A stretch of DNA of 64,000 bases, taken from contig NZ_JH992924.1 of the NCBI RefSeq assembly GCF_000315425.1, positions 60,695 to 124,694 of the forward strand. The letters run 5' to 3'. Shown here piece by piece: positions 1 to 8,389 of this stretch (positions within the stretch are counted from its first letter, which is position 1; each line of letters starts with the position of its first letter). This DNA comes from Massilia timonae CCUG 45783 (GTDB lineage Bacteria > Pseudomonadota > Gammaproteobacteria > Burkholderiales > Burkholderiaceae_D). The notes under the pieces were generated by a model, which saw only the letters and a list, made by a program, of their open reading frames with translations, ran no database searches and had not been told where the DNA came from. A program made the position numbers and the translations under genes.

Positions 1-102
1 ACGCCGCCCGCGGCCCAGCCCACGCCACGTCCGGCGGCGCCCGCCGCCACGCCACCTGCAACGACCGCGACCGCGCCCGCGCCGGCCGCCCGAACGGAGT
101 AA
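1..102 (+). CDS. mreC: C-terminal end of MreC (partial)
   Basis: The reading frame is open from base 1 and ends at TAA 100-102. The 33 visible residues are almost only Ala, Pro and Thr, ending Ala-Arg-Thr-Glu. The assignment as MreC, the periplasmic scaffold of the rod elongation complex, rests on position: it sits 6 bases upstream of mreD and leads into mrdA and rodA, the standard mreBCD-mrdA-rodA order. A low-complexity Pro/Ala tail is common at the end of betaproteobacterial MreC. The catalytic-free beta-barrel body lies outside the window, so the family cannot be confirmed from sequence here. Confidence 0.75.
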   Translation, partial: TPPAAQPTPRPAAPAATPPATTATAPAPAARTE

Positions 103-108
103 GCCGCC

Positions 109-627
109 ATGCCCGGTCGCCGTCCGCATTACATCCTGCTGCCCGTCAGCCCGCTGTTCATCGCCTTCAGCCTGGTGTGCGCCTTCATGCTCAACCTGAT
201 GCCCTGGGGGCGCTGGGTCGGGGCGCCCGACTTCGTCGCGCTGGTGCTGGTGTTCTGGGGCATCCACCAGCCGCGCAAGGTCGGCATCGGCGTCGCCTTC
301 TGCATGGGCCTGTTGATGGACGTGCACGACGCCAGCCTGCTGGGCGAGAACGCGCTCGCCTACACCGTGCTGTCCTACCTGGCCATCATGATCCACCGCC
401 GCGTGCTGTGGTTCCCGCTGCTGACCCAGGCCTTGCACGTGTTCCCGCTGCTGCTGCTGGCGCAGGCCATCCAGCTGGTCGTGCACCTGGTGGTCTCCGG
501 CCGCTTCCCCGGCCTGCTGCCGTTCGTCGAGAGCGTGGTGGCGGTGGCGCTGTGGCCGCTGATCACCTGGCTGCTGCTGGCGCCCCAGCGGCGCGCCGTC
601 GACCGCGACCATACCCGCCCCATCTGA
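109..627 (+). CDS. mreD: Rod shape-determining protein MreD
   Basis: 172-residue inner-membrane protein with about five hydrophobic segments, starting near residues 14-34 (VSPLFIAFSLVCAFML) and ending near 140-160, and a basic C-terminus. Length and topology fit MreD, which links MreC to the elongasome. The motif region with GENALAYTVLSYL after a short cytoplasmic stretch is typical of the family. ATG 109 follows the mreC stop by 6 bases and mrdA begins 16 bases after its stop, so it is co-transcribed and probably translationally coupled with its neighbours. Confidence 0.93.
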   Translation: MPGRRPHYILLPVSPLFIAFSLVCAFMLNLMPWGRWVGAPDFVALVLVFWGIHQPRKVGIGVAFCMGLLMDVHDASLLGENALAYTVLSYLAIMIHRRVLWFPLLTQALHVFPLLLLAQAIQLVVHLVVSGRFPGLLPFVESVVAVALWPLITWLLLAPQRRAVDRDHTRPI

Positions 628-643
628 CCAGGTTTGCCCAGGA

Positions 644-2614
644 ATGACCGAGTTCAAGGATAGCGACCGCGAGATCCACCAGTTCCGGATGCGCCTCACG
701 GCGCTGGTGGCGCTCGTCTTCATCTGTTTCGGCCTGCTGGTCGCGCGCGTGGTCTGGCTGCAGGTGCTGCACCACGACCAGTACGCGGCGCAGGCCGAGG
801 ACAACCGCATTGCGCTGGTGCCGATCGTGCCCAACCGCGGCCTGATCGTGGACCGCAACGGCGTGGTCCTGGCGCGCAACTATTCGGCCTACACGCTCGA
901 GATCACGCCGTCCAAGCTGCAGGCCGACATGGAGTCGGTGATCGACGAGCTGGCCAAGCTGGTCGAGATCGACGCGCGCGACCGGCGCCGCTTCAAGCGC
1001 CTGCGTGAAGAGTCGCGCAGCTTCGCCAGCATCCCGCTGCGCACCCGCCTGACCGACGACGAGGTGGCGCGCTTCACCGCCCAGCGCTTCCGCTTTCCCG
1101 GCGTCGAAGTCCAGGCGCGCCTGTTCCGCCAGTACCCGATGGGCGAGGTGGCCTCGCACGTGATCGGCTACATCGGCCGCATCAACGCCAAGGAAGCCGC
1201 CGCGATCGAGGAGGGCGACGACGCCGCCAACTACAACGGCACCGACCATATCGGCAAGGAAGGCGTCGAGAAGCGCTACGAGCGCCAGCTGCACGGCATC
1301 ACCGGCTACGAGCAGGTCGAGCGCTCGGCCGGCGGGCGCGCGATCCGCACGCTCAAGCGCACGCCGCCGGTACCGGGCAGCAACCTGATCCTGTCGATCG
1401 ACATCGAGCTGCAAAAGATCGCCGAGGAGGCCTTCGGCGACCACCGCGGCGCGCTGGTGGCGATCGAGCCCTCGACCGGCGACGTGCTGGCCTACGTCTC
1501 GCGGCCCGGCTTCGATCCGAACCTGTTCGTCGACGGCATCGACTACCAGAGCTGGAACGAGCTGAACACCTCGCTCGACCGGCCGCTGATGAACCGTCCG
1601 CTGTCGGGCACCTATCCGCCGGGTTCGACCTTCAAGCCCTTCATGTCGCTGGCGGCGCTCGAGCTGGGTTACCGCCGTCCGCAGGACGCGATCCGCGATC
1701 CCGGCTTCTTCATCCTGGGCGGACACCGCTTCAACGACGACAAGCCGGGCGGCCACGGCATCGTCAACATGTACCACTCGATCGCCCATTCGTGCGACAC
1801 CTATTACTACCAGCTGGGCAACGAGATGGGGATCGACAACATCTCGAAATTCATGAGCGAATTCGGCTTCGGCCATCCGACCGGGATCGACCTCGATCAC
1901 GAAAAGACCGGCGTGCTGCCGTCGAAGGAATGGAAGGCCGAGCGCTTCAAGCGCAACCGCGCGGCCCAGAAATGGGTGGGCGGCGACACCATCTCGATCT
2001 CGATCGGCCAGGGCTTCAACAACTACACCATGCTGCAACTGGCGCATGCGACCGCGATCCTGGCCAATGACGGCGTGGTGATGAAGCCGCACCTGGTCAA
2101 GATGGTCGAGGATGGCGTGACCCGCGAGCGCACCCTGACCGTGCCCAAGGAGACCCGGCGCCTGTCGATGAAGCAGGAGCACCTCGATTTCATCAAGGAT
2201 GCGATGGCCGGCGTGATGCGCGAAGGCACCGGGCAACGCGCGTTTTCGACCGCCACGTACACGTCGGCCGGCAAGACCGGCACCGCGCAGGTGATCGGCC
2301 TGCGCGGCAAGAAGTACGACGCCAACGCGATCGACGAACGCCATCGCGACAATGCGCTGTTCACCGCCTTCGCGCCGGTCGAGCAGCCGCGCATCGCGCT
2401 GGCGATGATCGTCGAGAACGCCGGTTTCGGCGGCGTCGTGGCGGCGCCGATCGCGCGCAAGGTGCTCGACTATGCGATCCTCGGCAAGCGTCCTGCGCCG
2501 CCGCCGGAGCCGAAGGATAGCGCCCGTCCCGCCACCGTCAAGGCGGCCGCGCCGGCCGCTGCAGCCGCTGCGCCCCAACCTTCGGCCCCCGCCACCGCCA
2601 CCCGAACCGAATAA
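644..2614 (+). CDS. mrdA: Penicillin-binding protein 2 (peptidoglycan D,D-transpeptidase)
   Basis: 656 residues. One N-terminal membrane anchor at about 17-39, a PBP dimerisation domain, then the transpeptidase domain: STFK with nucleophile Ser328 and Lys331, a second motif SCD (in SCDTYYYQLG) in place of SxN as usual for PBP2, and KTGTAQ at about 544. The last 45 residues are an Ala/Pro-rich tail. It cross-links side-wall peptidoglycan together with RodA. An AGGA ribosome site sits just ahead of ATG 644, and the stop is 3 bases before rodA. No missing catalytic residue. Confidence 0.97.
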   Translation: MTEFKDSDREIHQFRMRLTALVALVFICFGLLVARVVWLQVLHHDQYAAQAEDNRIALVPIVPNRGLIVDRNGVVLARNYSAYTLEITPSKLQADMESVIDELAKLVEIDARDRRRFKRLREESRSFASIPLRTRLTDDEVARFTAQRFRFPGVEVQARLFRQYPMGEVASHVIGYIGRINAKEAAAIEEGDDAANYNGTDHIGKEGVEKRYERQLHGITGYEQVERSAGGRAIRTLKRTPPVPGSNLILSIDIELQKIAEEAFGDHRGALVAIEPSTGDVLAYVSRPGFDPNLFVDGIDYQSWNELNTSLDRPLMNRPLSGTYPPGSTFKPFMSLAALELGYRRPQDAIRDPGFFILGGHRFNDDKPGGHGIVNMYHSIAHSCDTYYYQLGNEMGIDNISKFMSEFGFGHPTGIDLDHEKTGVLPSKEWKAERFKRNRAAQKWVGGDTISISIGQGFNNYTMLQLAHATAILANDGVVMKPHLVKMVEDGVTRERTLTVPKETRRLSMKQEHLDFIKDAMAGVMREGTGQRAFSTATYTSAGKTGTAQVIGLRGKKYDANAIDERHRDNALFTAFAPVEQPRIALAMIVENAGFGGVVAAPIARKVLDYAILGKRPAPPPEPKDSARPATVKAAAPAAAAAAPQPSAPATATRTE

Positions 2615-2617
2615 GCC

Positions 2618-3736
2618 ATGGCCCATATTCCAGAACGGCGCTCGCTGCGCCGCCGCCTGCGCCCGTACTTCACGGTGTTCGACCTGCCGCTGACCCTGAT
2701 CCTGGCCATGCTGGTGACGATCAGCATGGTCACCATGATGTCGGCCGGCGCCGATTTCCCGGACCGGGTCGAGCACCAGATCCGCAACTTCCTGCTGTCC
2801 TTCGCCGTGATGTGGGTGGCCGCGAACATCGCGCCGCAAACCCTGATGCGGCTCGCGGTGCCGGTCTATGCGGTCGGCGTGGCCCTGCTGGTCGCGGTCG
2901 CGCTGTTCGGCCTGATCAAGAAGGGCGCGCAGCGCTGGCTGCACATCGGCGTCATCGACATCCAGCCGTCCGAGATCATGAAGATCGGCCTGCCGCTGAT
3001 GCTGGCCTGGTACTTCCAGACCCGGGCCCAGGTCGCCGGCTGGAAGCATTACATCGTGGCCGCCGTGATCCTGATGATCCCGGTCGCCCTCATCATGGAG
3101 CAGCCCGACCTCGGCACCTCGCTGCTGGTCGCGTCGTCGGGACTGTACGTGATCTTCCTGGCCGGCCTGTCGTGGAAGGCGATCGCGGCGGTGACGGCGA
3201 GCGTCGTGGCCTTCCTGCCGATCGGCTGGTCGATGATGCACGACTACCAGCGCCAGCGGGTGATGACCCTGATCGATCCGACCTCCGACCCGCTGGGCAA
3301 GGGCTTCCACATCATCCAGTCGATCATCGCGATCGGTTCCGGCGGCGTGACCGGCAAAGGCTATATGCAGGGCACCCAGGGTTACCTGGAATTCGTGCCG
3401 GAACGCACCACCGACTTCGTGTTCTCGGTGTATTCCGAGGAGTTCGGCCTGGTCGGCAACCTGTTCCTGCTGTTGGTCTACCTGCTCTTGATCGGACGCG
3501 GCCTGATGATCGCGGCCAATGCGCCGAACACCTTCGGCCGCTTGCTGGCCGGTTCGATCGCGATGATTTTCTTCACCTATGCCTTCGTCAATATGGGCAT
3601 GGTTTCAGGAATATTGCCTGTCGTGGGGGTGCCGCTGCCCTTCATGAGCTATGGCGGCACGGCCTTCATCACGCTGGGCCTCGGCGCCGGCATCCTGATG
3701 AGCATCCAGCGGCATCGCAAGCTGGTGCAGACCTAG
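2618..3736 (+). CDS. rodA: SEDS peptidoglycan glycosyltransferase RodA
   Basis: 372 residues, about ten membrane segments, with SEDS signatures such as QRWL..G...QPSE near the second loop, DYQRQRV, and the C-terminal GMVSGILPVVGVPLPF...SYGG block. RodA polymerises lipid II glycan strands for cell elongation with PBP2 as partner. It is the last gene of the operon. Its stop codon TAG (3734-3736) lies inside the outer arm of a large palindromic element, so transcript end and the element are physically merged. Confidence 0.97.
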   Translation: MAHIPERRSLRRRLRPYFTVFDLPLTLILAMLVTISMVTMMSAGADFPDRVEHQIRNFLLSFAVMWVAANIAPQTLMRLAVPVYAVGVALLVAVALFGLIKKGAQRWLHIGVIDIQPSEIMKIGLPLMLAWYFQTRAQVAGWKHYIVAAVILMIPVALIMEQPDLGTSLLVASSGLYVIFLAGLSWKAIAAVTASVVAFLPIGWSMMHDYQRQRVMTLIDPTSDPLGKGFHIIQSIIAIGSGGVTGKGYMQGTQGYLEFVPERTTDFVFSVYSEEFGLVGNLFLLLVYLLLIGRGLMIAANAPNTFGRLLAGSIAMIFFTYAFVNMGMVSGILPVVGVPLPFMSYGGTAFITLGLGAGILMSIQRHRKLVQT

Positions 3737-3902
3737 GGAAGCGCTGATTTATTCATGGCGGCGGTCTTGGCACGGAAAAAAGGCGCCCTGCTGCGTTGTA
3801 AATCCTCGCCATACCACGCGGTATGGCTGCGGTTTACGCCTTGCCGGGCGCCTTTTTCCGTCGCCAATCCCATCCGTCAGAATAAAACAGCGCTTCCCTA
3901 GG
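3732..3902. repeat. Nested palindromic intergenic element, copy 1
   Basis: 171 bp. Outer arms 3732-3754 and 3880-3902 are reverse complements over 23 bases with one mismatch. Second arms 3773-3788 and 3846-3860 (CGGAAAAAAGGCGCCC against GGGCGCCTTTTTCCG) match with one bulge. A third pair, GTAAA/TTTAC at 798-802/833-837 of the 3 kb block, surrounds a central hairpin 3808-3827 (GCCATACC-ACGC-GGTATGGC). It starts inside the rodA stop codon and ends 21 bases before the stop of the convergent kinase gene. It may serve as a bidirectional terminator or mRNA end. Two more elements of the same plan occur at 12138 and 46134. Confidence 0.85.
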
Positions 3903-3923
3903 ACGGCCAAGCCGTCCACGCGT

Positions 3924-6077
3924 CTAGCGCACCCGGCCGCCGCGCGCCCCGGGGCCTGCCGTGTGCACCTCGGTCAGCAAGGCCATCAAGCGGGAAATAT
4001 CGACCGGCTTGGTGAAGAAATGGTCGAAGCCTGCCGCGAAGGCCTTGTCGCGGTCGGACTGCTGGCCATATCCGGTGACGGCAACCAGCACCGGAGGCGG
4101 CAGCCGCGGCATCGCGCGCAGCCGGCGCGCCAGCGCGTTCCCATCGAGCTCGGGAAGGCCGATGTCGAGCAGGCAGATATCCGGCCTGATCGTCTCGACG
4201 TTGTCGAGCGCCCTCACCGAGCTCAGTTCGACCACGACGTCATGGCCGGCCGATTCGACCAGCATCGACAGCATGGCGGCGGCGTCGGCATTGTCGTCCA
4301 CCACCAGCACTTTCAGCCCGCCCGCCGCCGGCGCGAGCCCCGTGGCGGAACCGGCGCTGCCGGCCGGCGCGGCATCGGGTTCGATCCGCGGCAGGGTCAC
4401 GGTGAACCGGCTGCCCTGTCCGGCGCCCGCGCTATGCGCGCCGACGCTGCCTCCGTGCAGCTCGACCAGGTTGCGCACCAGGGCCAGGCCGATGCCCAGC
4501 CCGCCCTGGGTCCGGTCGGCATCGCGCTCGCCCTGGGCGAACAGATCGAACACGCGGCCGACCAGCTCGTGGGCCATGCCGATGCCGTTGTCGCTCACCG
4601 AGATGGCGACGTCGCGCTCCCGCACCTCGACCCGCATGTCGATCGCGCCGCCCGGCGGCGTGTACTTGGCCGCATTGTTGAGGAGATTGGCGAGCACCTG
4701 CACCAGCCGCTTGCGGTCGCCGCGAACGTAGGCCTTCCCCGCGCGGCAGATGCAGCGCAGCGCATGCTGGCGCTTTTCCATCAGCGGGCGCGCCTGCTCC
4801 TCGGCGTCGGCGATGACGTCGTGCACATCGATCTCTCTCTGTTCCAGCGTGATCAGGCCGCGGGTCACGCGCGAGATATCGAGCAGGTCGTCGACCAGCG
4901 CGGTCATGTGCGCGACCTGGCGCTGGATGACGGCGCTGGTCCGGCGTATCTTGTCCTCGTCGAGGCGGGCGGCGGCGAGCAGGTCGGCCGCGGCGCTGAT
5001 CGGCGCCAGCGGGTTGCGCAGTTCATGCGCCAGCATCGCGAGGAATTCGTCCTTCAGGCGGCTTGACAGGCGCAGCGCTTCTTCGGCCCGGGCCCGCTCG
5101 ATCGCGTCCCAGGTGCGCTCGGCCACGTCGGCGATGATCTCGAGTTCACCCGGCGTCCAGCGGCGCGGCACCGAATGGCCGACATTGAAGTTGGCGCGCA
5201 GCTGGCCACCCCGGTTCAGCGGCATGACGACGACCGACTGCATCCCGAGATCCTGGTAGGCCTGCGCATGCCCGGCCAGGTGCGGGTCGGCCGCGATGTC
5301 CTCGGCCACCACCGCCCGCGCGGCGCGCAGGCTTTGCAGCAGGTAGGGACTGAACGAGGCCACCGATCCGTGCATCGGCAGGCCGGGCAGGGCGGGCAGC
5401 TCGCCGCCGTGCGTCCATTGCGCGGGAATGTGGAAGCAGCCGGCCTGGTCGTCGATTTCGGCGTAATAGGCGCGCGTGACGCCCAGGTGCTGGCGGATCA
5501 GCCGGGTCGCCGTGCCGATGATGTCGTCGGTCGTCGCCAGCCCCCTCAATTCGTCGGCCAGGTTGAGCTGGAAAGCGCGCCGGCGTTCCGCCATGACGCG
5601 CGCGCTCGTCTCGACCGCCGCGGTGAACATGCCGACGACGGCGCCCGAAATATCGCGGATCGGGCTGTACGAAAACGTGAAGTGGCACAGTTCGGGGTAG
5701 CCGTTGCGCAGCAGTTCGAGCGGCATGTCCTCGCCCCTGACCGCGATGCCGTCGTTCATCACCTGGTCGACCATGGCGCCGATCGTCGGCCAGATTTCGG
5801 GCCAGGTTTCCCGGGCCGGGCCGCCGAACGACGCCGGGTGCTTGCTCGAACCGAGGATCGGCCGGTAGAAATCGTTGTACAGCTGGATCAGGTCCGGGCC
5901 CCACCATATCGCGATCGGGAACTGCGATTCGAAGCAGACGTTCACCTGCAGCCGCAAGGCGTCGGGCCAGGTGGATGGGTCGCCCAGGCAGGTGCGCGAC
6001 CAGTCGGTCTGCCGCAGCAGGGTCACGGTGTCGCCGTTACCCGGCAGGTGATCGAAAATATGCGAAGCGTGCAACAT
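3924..6077 (-). CDS. Hybrid sensor histidine kinase/response regulator (PAS-GAF-HisKA-HATPase-REC)
   Basis: 717 residues from ATG 6077. The longer frame up to 6290 would overlap rlpA and its extra 71 residues look non-coding. Order: PAS-like fold (about 20-150, W-W-G-P-D-L...YND), GAF domain (about 175-330), HisKA with phospho-acceptor His351 in LAHELRNP, HATPase_c with DNGIGM and GLGIGL, and a C-terminal receiver with Asp638 in LLDIGLPELDG. No membrane segment is seen, so it is probably cytoplasmic. No cognate output regulator is adjacent. The PAS-GAF arrangement with the WWGPDLIQLYND motif resembles the large soluble kinases abundant in Massilia; the signal is unknown. Confidence 0.88.
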   Translation of the reverse strand: MLHASHIFDHLPGNGDTVTLLRQTDWSRTCLGDPSTWPDALRLQVNVCFESQFPIAIWWGPDLIQLYNDFYRPILGSSKHPASFGGPARETWPEIWPTIGAMVDQVMNDGIAVRGEDMPLELLRNGYPELCHFTFSYSPIRDISGAVVGMFTAAVETSARVMAERRRAFQLNLADELRGLATTDDIIGTATRLIRQHLGVTRAYYAEIDDQAGCFHIPAQWTHGGELPALPGLPMHGSVASFSPYLLQSLRAARAVVAEDIAADPHLAGHAQAYQDLGMQSVVVMPLNRGGQLRANFNVGHSVPRRWTPGELEIIADVAERTWDAIERARAEEALRLSSRLKDEFLAMLAHELRNPLAPISAAADLLAAARLDEDKIRRTSAVIQRQVAHMTALVDDLLDISRVTRGLITLEQREIDVHDVIADAEEQARPLMEKRQHALRCICRAGKAYVRGDRKRLVQVLANLLNNAAKYTPPGGAIDMRVEVRERDVAISVSDNGIGMAHELVGRVFDLFAQGERDADRTQGGLGIGLALVRNLVELHGGSVGAHSAGAGQGSRFTVTLPRIEPDAAPAGSAGSATGLAPAAGGLKVLVVDDNADAAAMLSMLVESAGHDVVVELSSVRALDNVETIRPDICLLDIGLPELDGNALARRLRAMPRLPPPVLVAVTGYGQQSDRDKAFAAGFDHFFTKPVDISRLMALLTEVHTAGPGARGGRVR

Positions 6078-6166
6078 GGTTGAAAGCGGACAGACCGGCG
6101 ATGCCGCAGTATGCCCTGTTTTTTTGCGCCGGAACCACACTTTCGGAACGATCAGGGCACGCGGAC

Positions 6167-6242
6167 GTCTTGCCAAAACGGCCATTATCGCATTCCGGCT
6201 TGATGCCTGCATATTGATGAGTCTGGCAAGACAACGTAAACT
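6167..6242 (+). promoter_or_regulatory. Predicted sigma-70 promoter of rlpA with flanking inverted repeat
   Basis: TTGATG (6214-6219), 17-base spacer, TAAACT (6237-6242). The spacer contains TGGCAAGAC (6224-6232), an exact inverted copy of GTCTTGCCA at 6167-6175. The region between the divergent kinase start (6077) and rlpA (6275) is 197 bases, so both genes may be controlled from it. Confidence 0.5.
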
Positions 6243-6274
6243 GGGGGTCGACCTAACACGATGGAGGACGGCCA

Positions 6275-7288
6275 ATGGGCGTTCGTACAAGCTTCCTGGC
6301 GGTCATACCGGTTGCCATTCTAGTATCGGCCTGCAGCAGCACGGGAGAGCATAAAAAGCTCAATCCTTTCCCCTGGCCGCACAAGCCGACCGCCAAGCAT
6401 GGCAAGGCGCCCCAGCTGCCGGCCGCCAAGTCGGGCCGCGGCGGCTACTACAAGGACGACGGCCCGGGCGACGACATCCCCGACGGCCTGCTCGACGTGC
6501 CGGACGCCGTGGTCAAGGCCGAGCCCTTCAACAAATGGACCAGCCGTCCCTACACGGTGCTGGGCAAGACCTATACGCCGCTGGGAAATGACGAGCGGTA
6601 CAGCGCGCGCGGCGTCAGCACCTGGTATGGCGTCAAGTTCCACGGCCAGCGCACGGCGTCCGGAGAACTGTACGATATGTACAAGATGACGGCCGCGCAT
6701 CCGACGCTGCCGATCCCGTCCTATGTGCGCGTGACCAGCCTCGACACCGGCAATTCGGTGGTGGTGCGCATCAACGACCGCGGCCCCTTCCATTCCAGCC
6801 GCATCATCGACGTCTCGTACACGGCGGCGCTCAAGCTCGGGCTGCTGGGCAAGGGCAGCCATGAAGTCGAGATCGAGCGCCTGTTCCCGGGCGATCCGAT
6901 CGTCCCGCCGGCGCAGATCGCGGCCGCGCGCCGCGAAGTCGCGTCGATCGCGCAATCGGCGCCGCCCGAGATCGAGGCGCTGATGCTGGAAGACCGGATT
7001 CATTCCGACAGCGCGGCGCTGGTGAGCCAGGCAGAGCCGGTGTCCGCGCCCGCGCCGGCCGGTCGCTTCTTCATCCAGCTCGGCGCCTATGGCCGCGCCG
7101 GCACCGCCGAGGCGATGGGAGAAAAGATCGCCGATGCCGGCGTCGAGCTGGGCAAGCTCGAAGTGGTGAAGGTGGGTTCCCTGAATCGCCTGTACGGCGG
7201 CCCCTACGCCAGCCGCGCCGAAGCGATGGAAGCCATGCGTGCGCTGCCGTCCAGCCTCGGCTTCAAGCCGATCGTGGTCCAGCGCTGA
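6275..7288 (+). CDS. rlpA: Septal ring lytic transglycosylase RlpA, lipoprotein
   Basis: 337 residues. Signal peptide with lipobox ending at Cys20 (LVSAC). Double-psi beta-barrel domain at about 105-200 with the family signatures GVSTWYG, TASGELYD, AAHPTLP and VRINDRGPF. C-terminal SPOR domain at about 260-337 (FFIQLGAYG...YGGPYASRAEA), which binds denuded septal glycan. RlpA cleaves such glycan strands during daughter-cell separation. ATG 6275 follows a GGAGG ribosome site at 6263-6268 and the lipobox fits this start. The gene stands alone, divergent from the kinase. Confidence 0.95.
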   Translation: MGVRTSFLAVIPVAILVSACSSTGEHKKLNPFPWPHKPTAKHGKAPQLPAAKSGRGGYYKDDGPGDDIPDGLLDVPDAVVKAEPFNKWTSRPYTVLGKTYTPLGNDERYSARGVSTWYGVKFHGQRTASGELYDMYKMTAAHPTLPIPSYVRVTSLDTGNSVVVRINDRGPFHSSRIIDVSYTAALKLGLLGKGSHEVEIERLFPGDPIVPPAQIAAARREVASIAQSAPPEIEALMLEDRIHSDSAALVSQAEPVSAPAPAGRFFIQLGAYGRAGTAEAMGEKIADAGVELGKLEVVKVGSLNRLYGGPYASRAEAMEAMRALPSSLGFKPIVVQR

Positions 7289-7333
7289 TCGCCCCCTCGT
7301 CGAACGCGGCGCGCTGAACCTCCGCGCCATGAA

Positions 7334-7360
7334 AAATGGCCGGCGAACCGGCCATTTCTT
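7334..7360. terminator. Bidirectional terminator between rlpA and the PEP-CTERM gene
   Basis: Perfect 10-bp stem AAATGGCCGG/CCGGCCATTT with CGAA loop, followed by TTTCTT on the plus strand and by a T5 run on the minus strand. It lies between convergent genes and can serve both. Confidence 0.85.
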
Positions 7361-7378
7361 CGAGCGGAAAAGAAGCGC

Positions 7379-8173
7379 TTATGCCTGTGCGGCGGTGCGG
7401 CGGCGGCGCAGGAAGCCGATGGCGGCCAGGCCGGCGCCGGCCAGCAGGACGCTCGACGGCTCAGGCACTTCGCCCGGCTCTTCAGTCGGCTCTTCCACCT
7501 TGGTGTAGTCGAGCAGGAGCTCGGAGTTGGTGAGCATCAGGTCGCCGAGCACTTTCAGCTTGAACGTCAGTTGGCCATCGTTCAGCAGCGCGTCGATGAT
7601 GGACTGGTTCGTCACGGTGCCGCTGATGGTGAACTCACCGGTGTACGCCTTCTTCACGGTCGTCGTCGTGGTCGTGGTATCCGAATATTGCGAGTGCGAT
7701 TGTTTGCAGATGAAGAAGAACCATTTCGTGCATTTTTGGCCGTCGTAAATTTCCTGGAAGCTCGACGGGGAGGTATAGCTCGACTCGAAGAGCTGGGTGC
7801 TTCCGCTTCCGAGCAGGAAGTCGCCGAACCACAGGGCGGCGCTCTCTTGTTCACCGGTATAGGTATGGGTATTGGTGACCGTCACATCACGGGTGCTCTT
7901 GCCATTCTTGACCTTGCCGTATTCGCCTTCGTCGCGGTCGCTGGTCGAGGTCAGTTTCATCAGTTCGCCATCGTCCTTGAAGGAGAACGAATACGACAGG
8001 CTATTGAAGGTATATTTTTCTGGCAGCGGCGTATCGTTGATGAAAGCGACTTTGTAGCTGCCCTGATCCAGCATCCCGTTGGCCAGCGAGCCGTTCAGCG
8101 AAATGGGTGCAGCGGCAGCGGTGGTCGACAGCGTGGCAGCGGCGAGCAGCAAGGCGGTGATGATCTGTTTCAT
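7379..8173 (-). CDS. PEP-CTERM sorting domain-containing surface protein
   Basis: 264 residues from ATG 8173, which has a GAGGGG ribosome site; the upstream in-frame codon at 8209 is rejected. N-terminal signal peptide (MKQIITALLLAAATLSTTAAAA), a beta-rich body with many Thr and Ser including a run of six Thr, and a C-terminal PEP-CTERM signal from about residue 236: VPEPSSVLLAGAGL, a hydrophobic stretch and RRRR. Such proteins are processed by exosortase and travel to the surface or into exopolysaccharide; exosortase is not in this window. The body is not recognised. A sigma-54-type promoter lies 52 bases upstream of the start. Base composition is lower in GC than its neighbours. Confidence 0.9.
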   Translation of the reverse strand: MKQIITALLLAAATLSTTAAAAPISLNGSLANGMLDQGSYKVAFINDTPLPEKYTFNSLSYSFSFKDDGELMKLTSTSDRDEGEYGKVKNGKSTRDVTVTNTHTYTGEQESAALWFGDFLLGSGSTQLFESSYTSPSSFQEIYDGQKCTKWFFFICKQSHSQYSDTTTTTTTVKKAYTGEFTISGTVTNQSIIDALLNDGQLTFKLKVLGDLMLTNSELLLDYTKVEEPTEEPGEVPEPSSVLLAGAGLAAIGFLRRRRTAAQA

Positions 8174-8224
8174 GGTTTCCCCTCGGAACGTCAAATTATA
8201 TTGGAACAACTTAATTTGATATAG

Positions 8225-8241
8225 AGCAAATAGTGTGCCAA
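8225..8241 (-). promoter_or_regulatory. Sigma-54 (RpoN) -24/-12 promoter of the PEP-CTERM gene
   Basis: On the minus strand the bases read TTGGCACACTATTTGCT. This matches the consensus TTGGCAC-N5-TTGCT, with exactly ten bases between the invariant GG and GC. Transcription would begin near 8213-8216, giving a leader of about 40 bases before ATG 8173. The surrounding 8200-8300 stretch is AT-rich, as expected for an upstream activator and bending region. Confidence 0.8.
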
Positions 8242-8335
8242 GGATATAAGTGTTTGTTTTGGTTAATTAAAATTTCTTGAGGAAAATTAAGTGTAAAGAT
8301 ATTCGACAGCTTGCGGGTGGTCAACTGCACACCGC

Positions 8336-8362
8336 ATAAAAAAGCGCGCCATGTGGCGCGCT
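8336..8362 (-). terminator. Terminator of the argS-side leftward operon
   Basis: Stem AGCGCGCC/GGCGCGCT with a four-base loop; read on the minus strand it is followed by a run of six T. It lies 28 bases past the stop of the SPOR gene at 8390. Confidence 0.85.
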
Positions 8363-8389
8363 GGATGGATGCGATACACGACCGCGACG

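Noticed and set aside
563-3310. 915-residue open frame on the minus strand across mrdA and rodA
   Set aside because: GC-rich shadow frame; composition of Arg/Gly/His/Asp is typical of antisense to real genes, and the plus strand encodes intact PBP2 and RodA.
6078-6290. N-terminal extension of the hybrid histidine kinase
   Set aside because: It would overlap the rlpA start and promoter; the added residues are not PAS-like and a start at 6077 fits.
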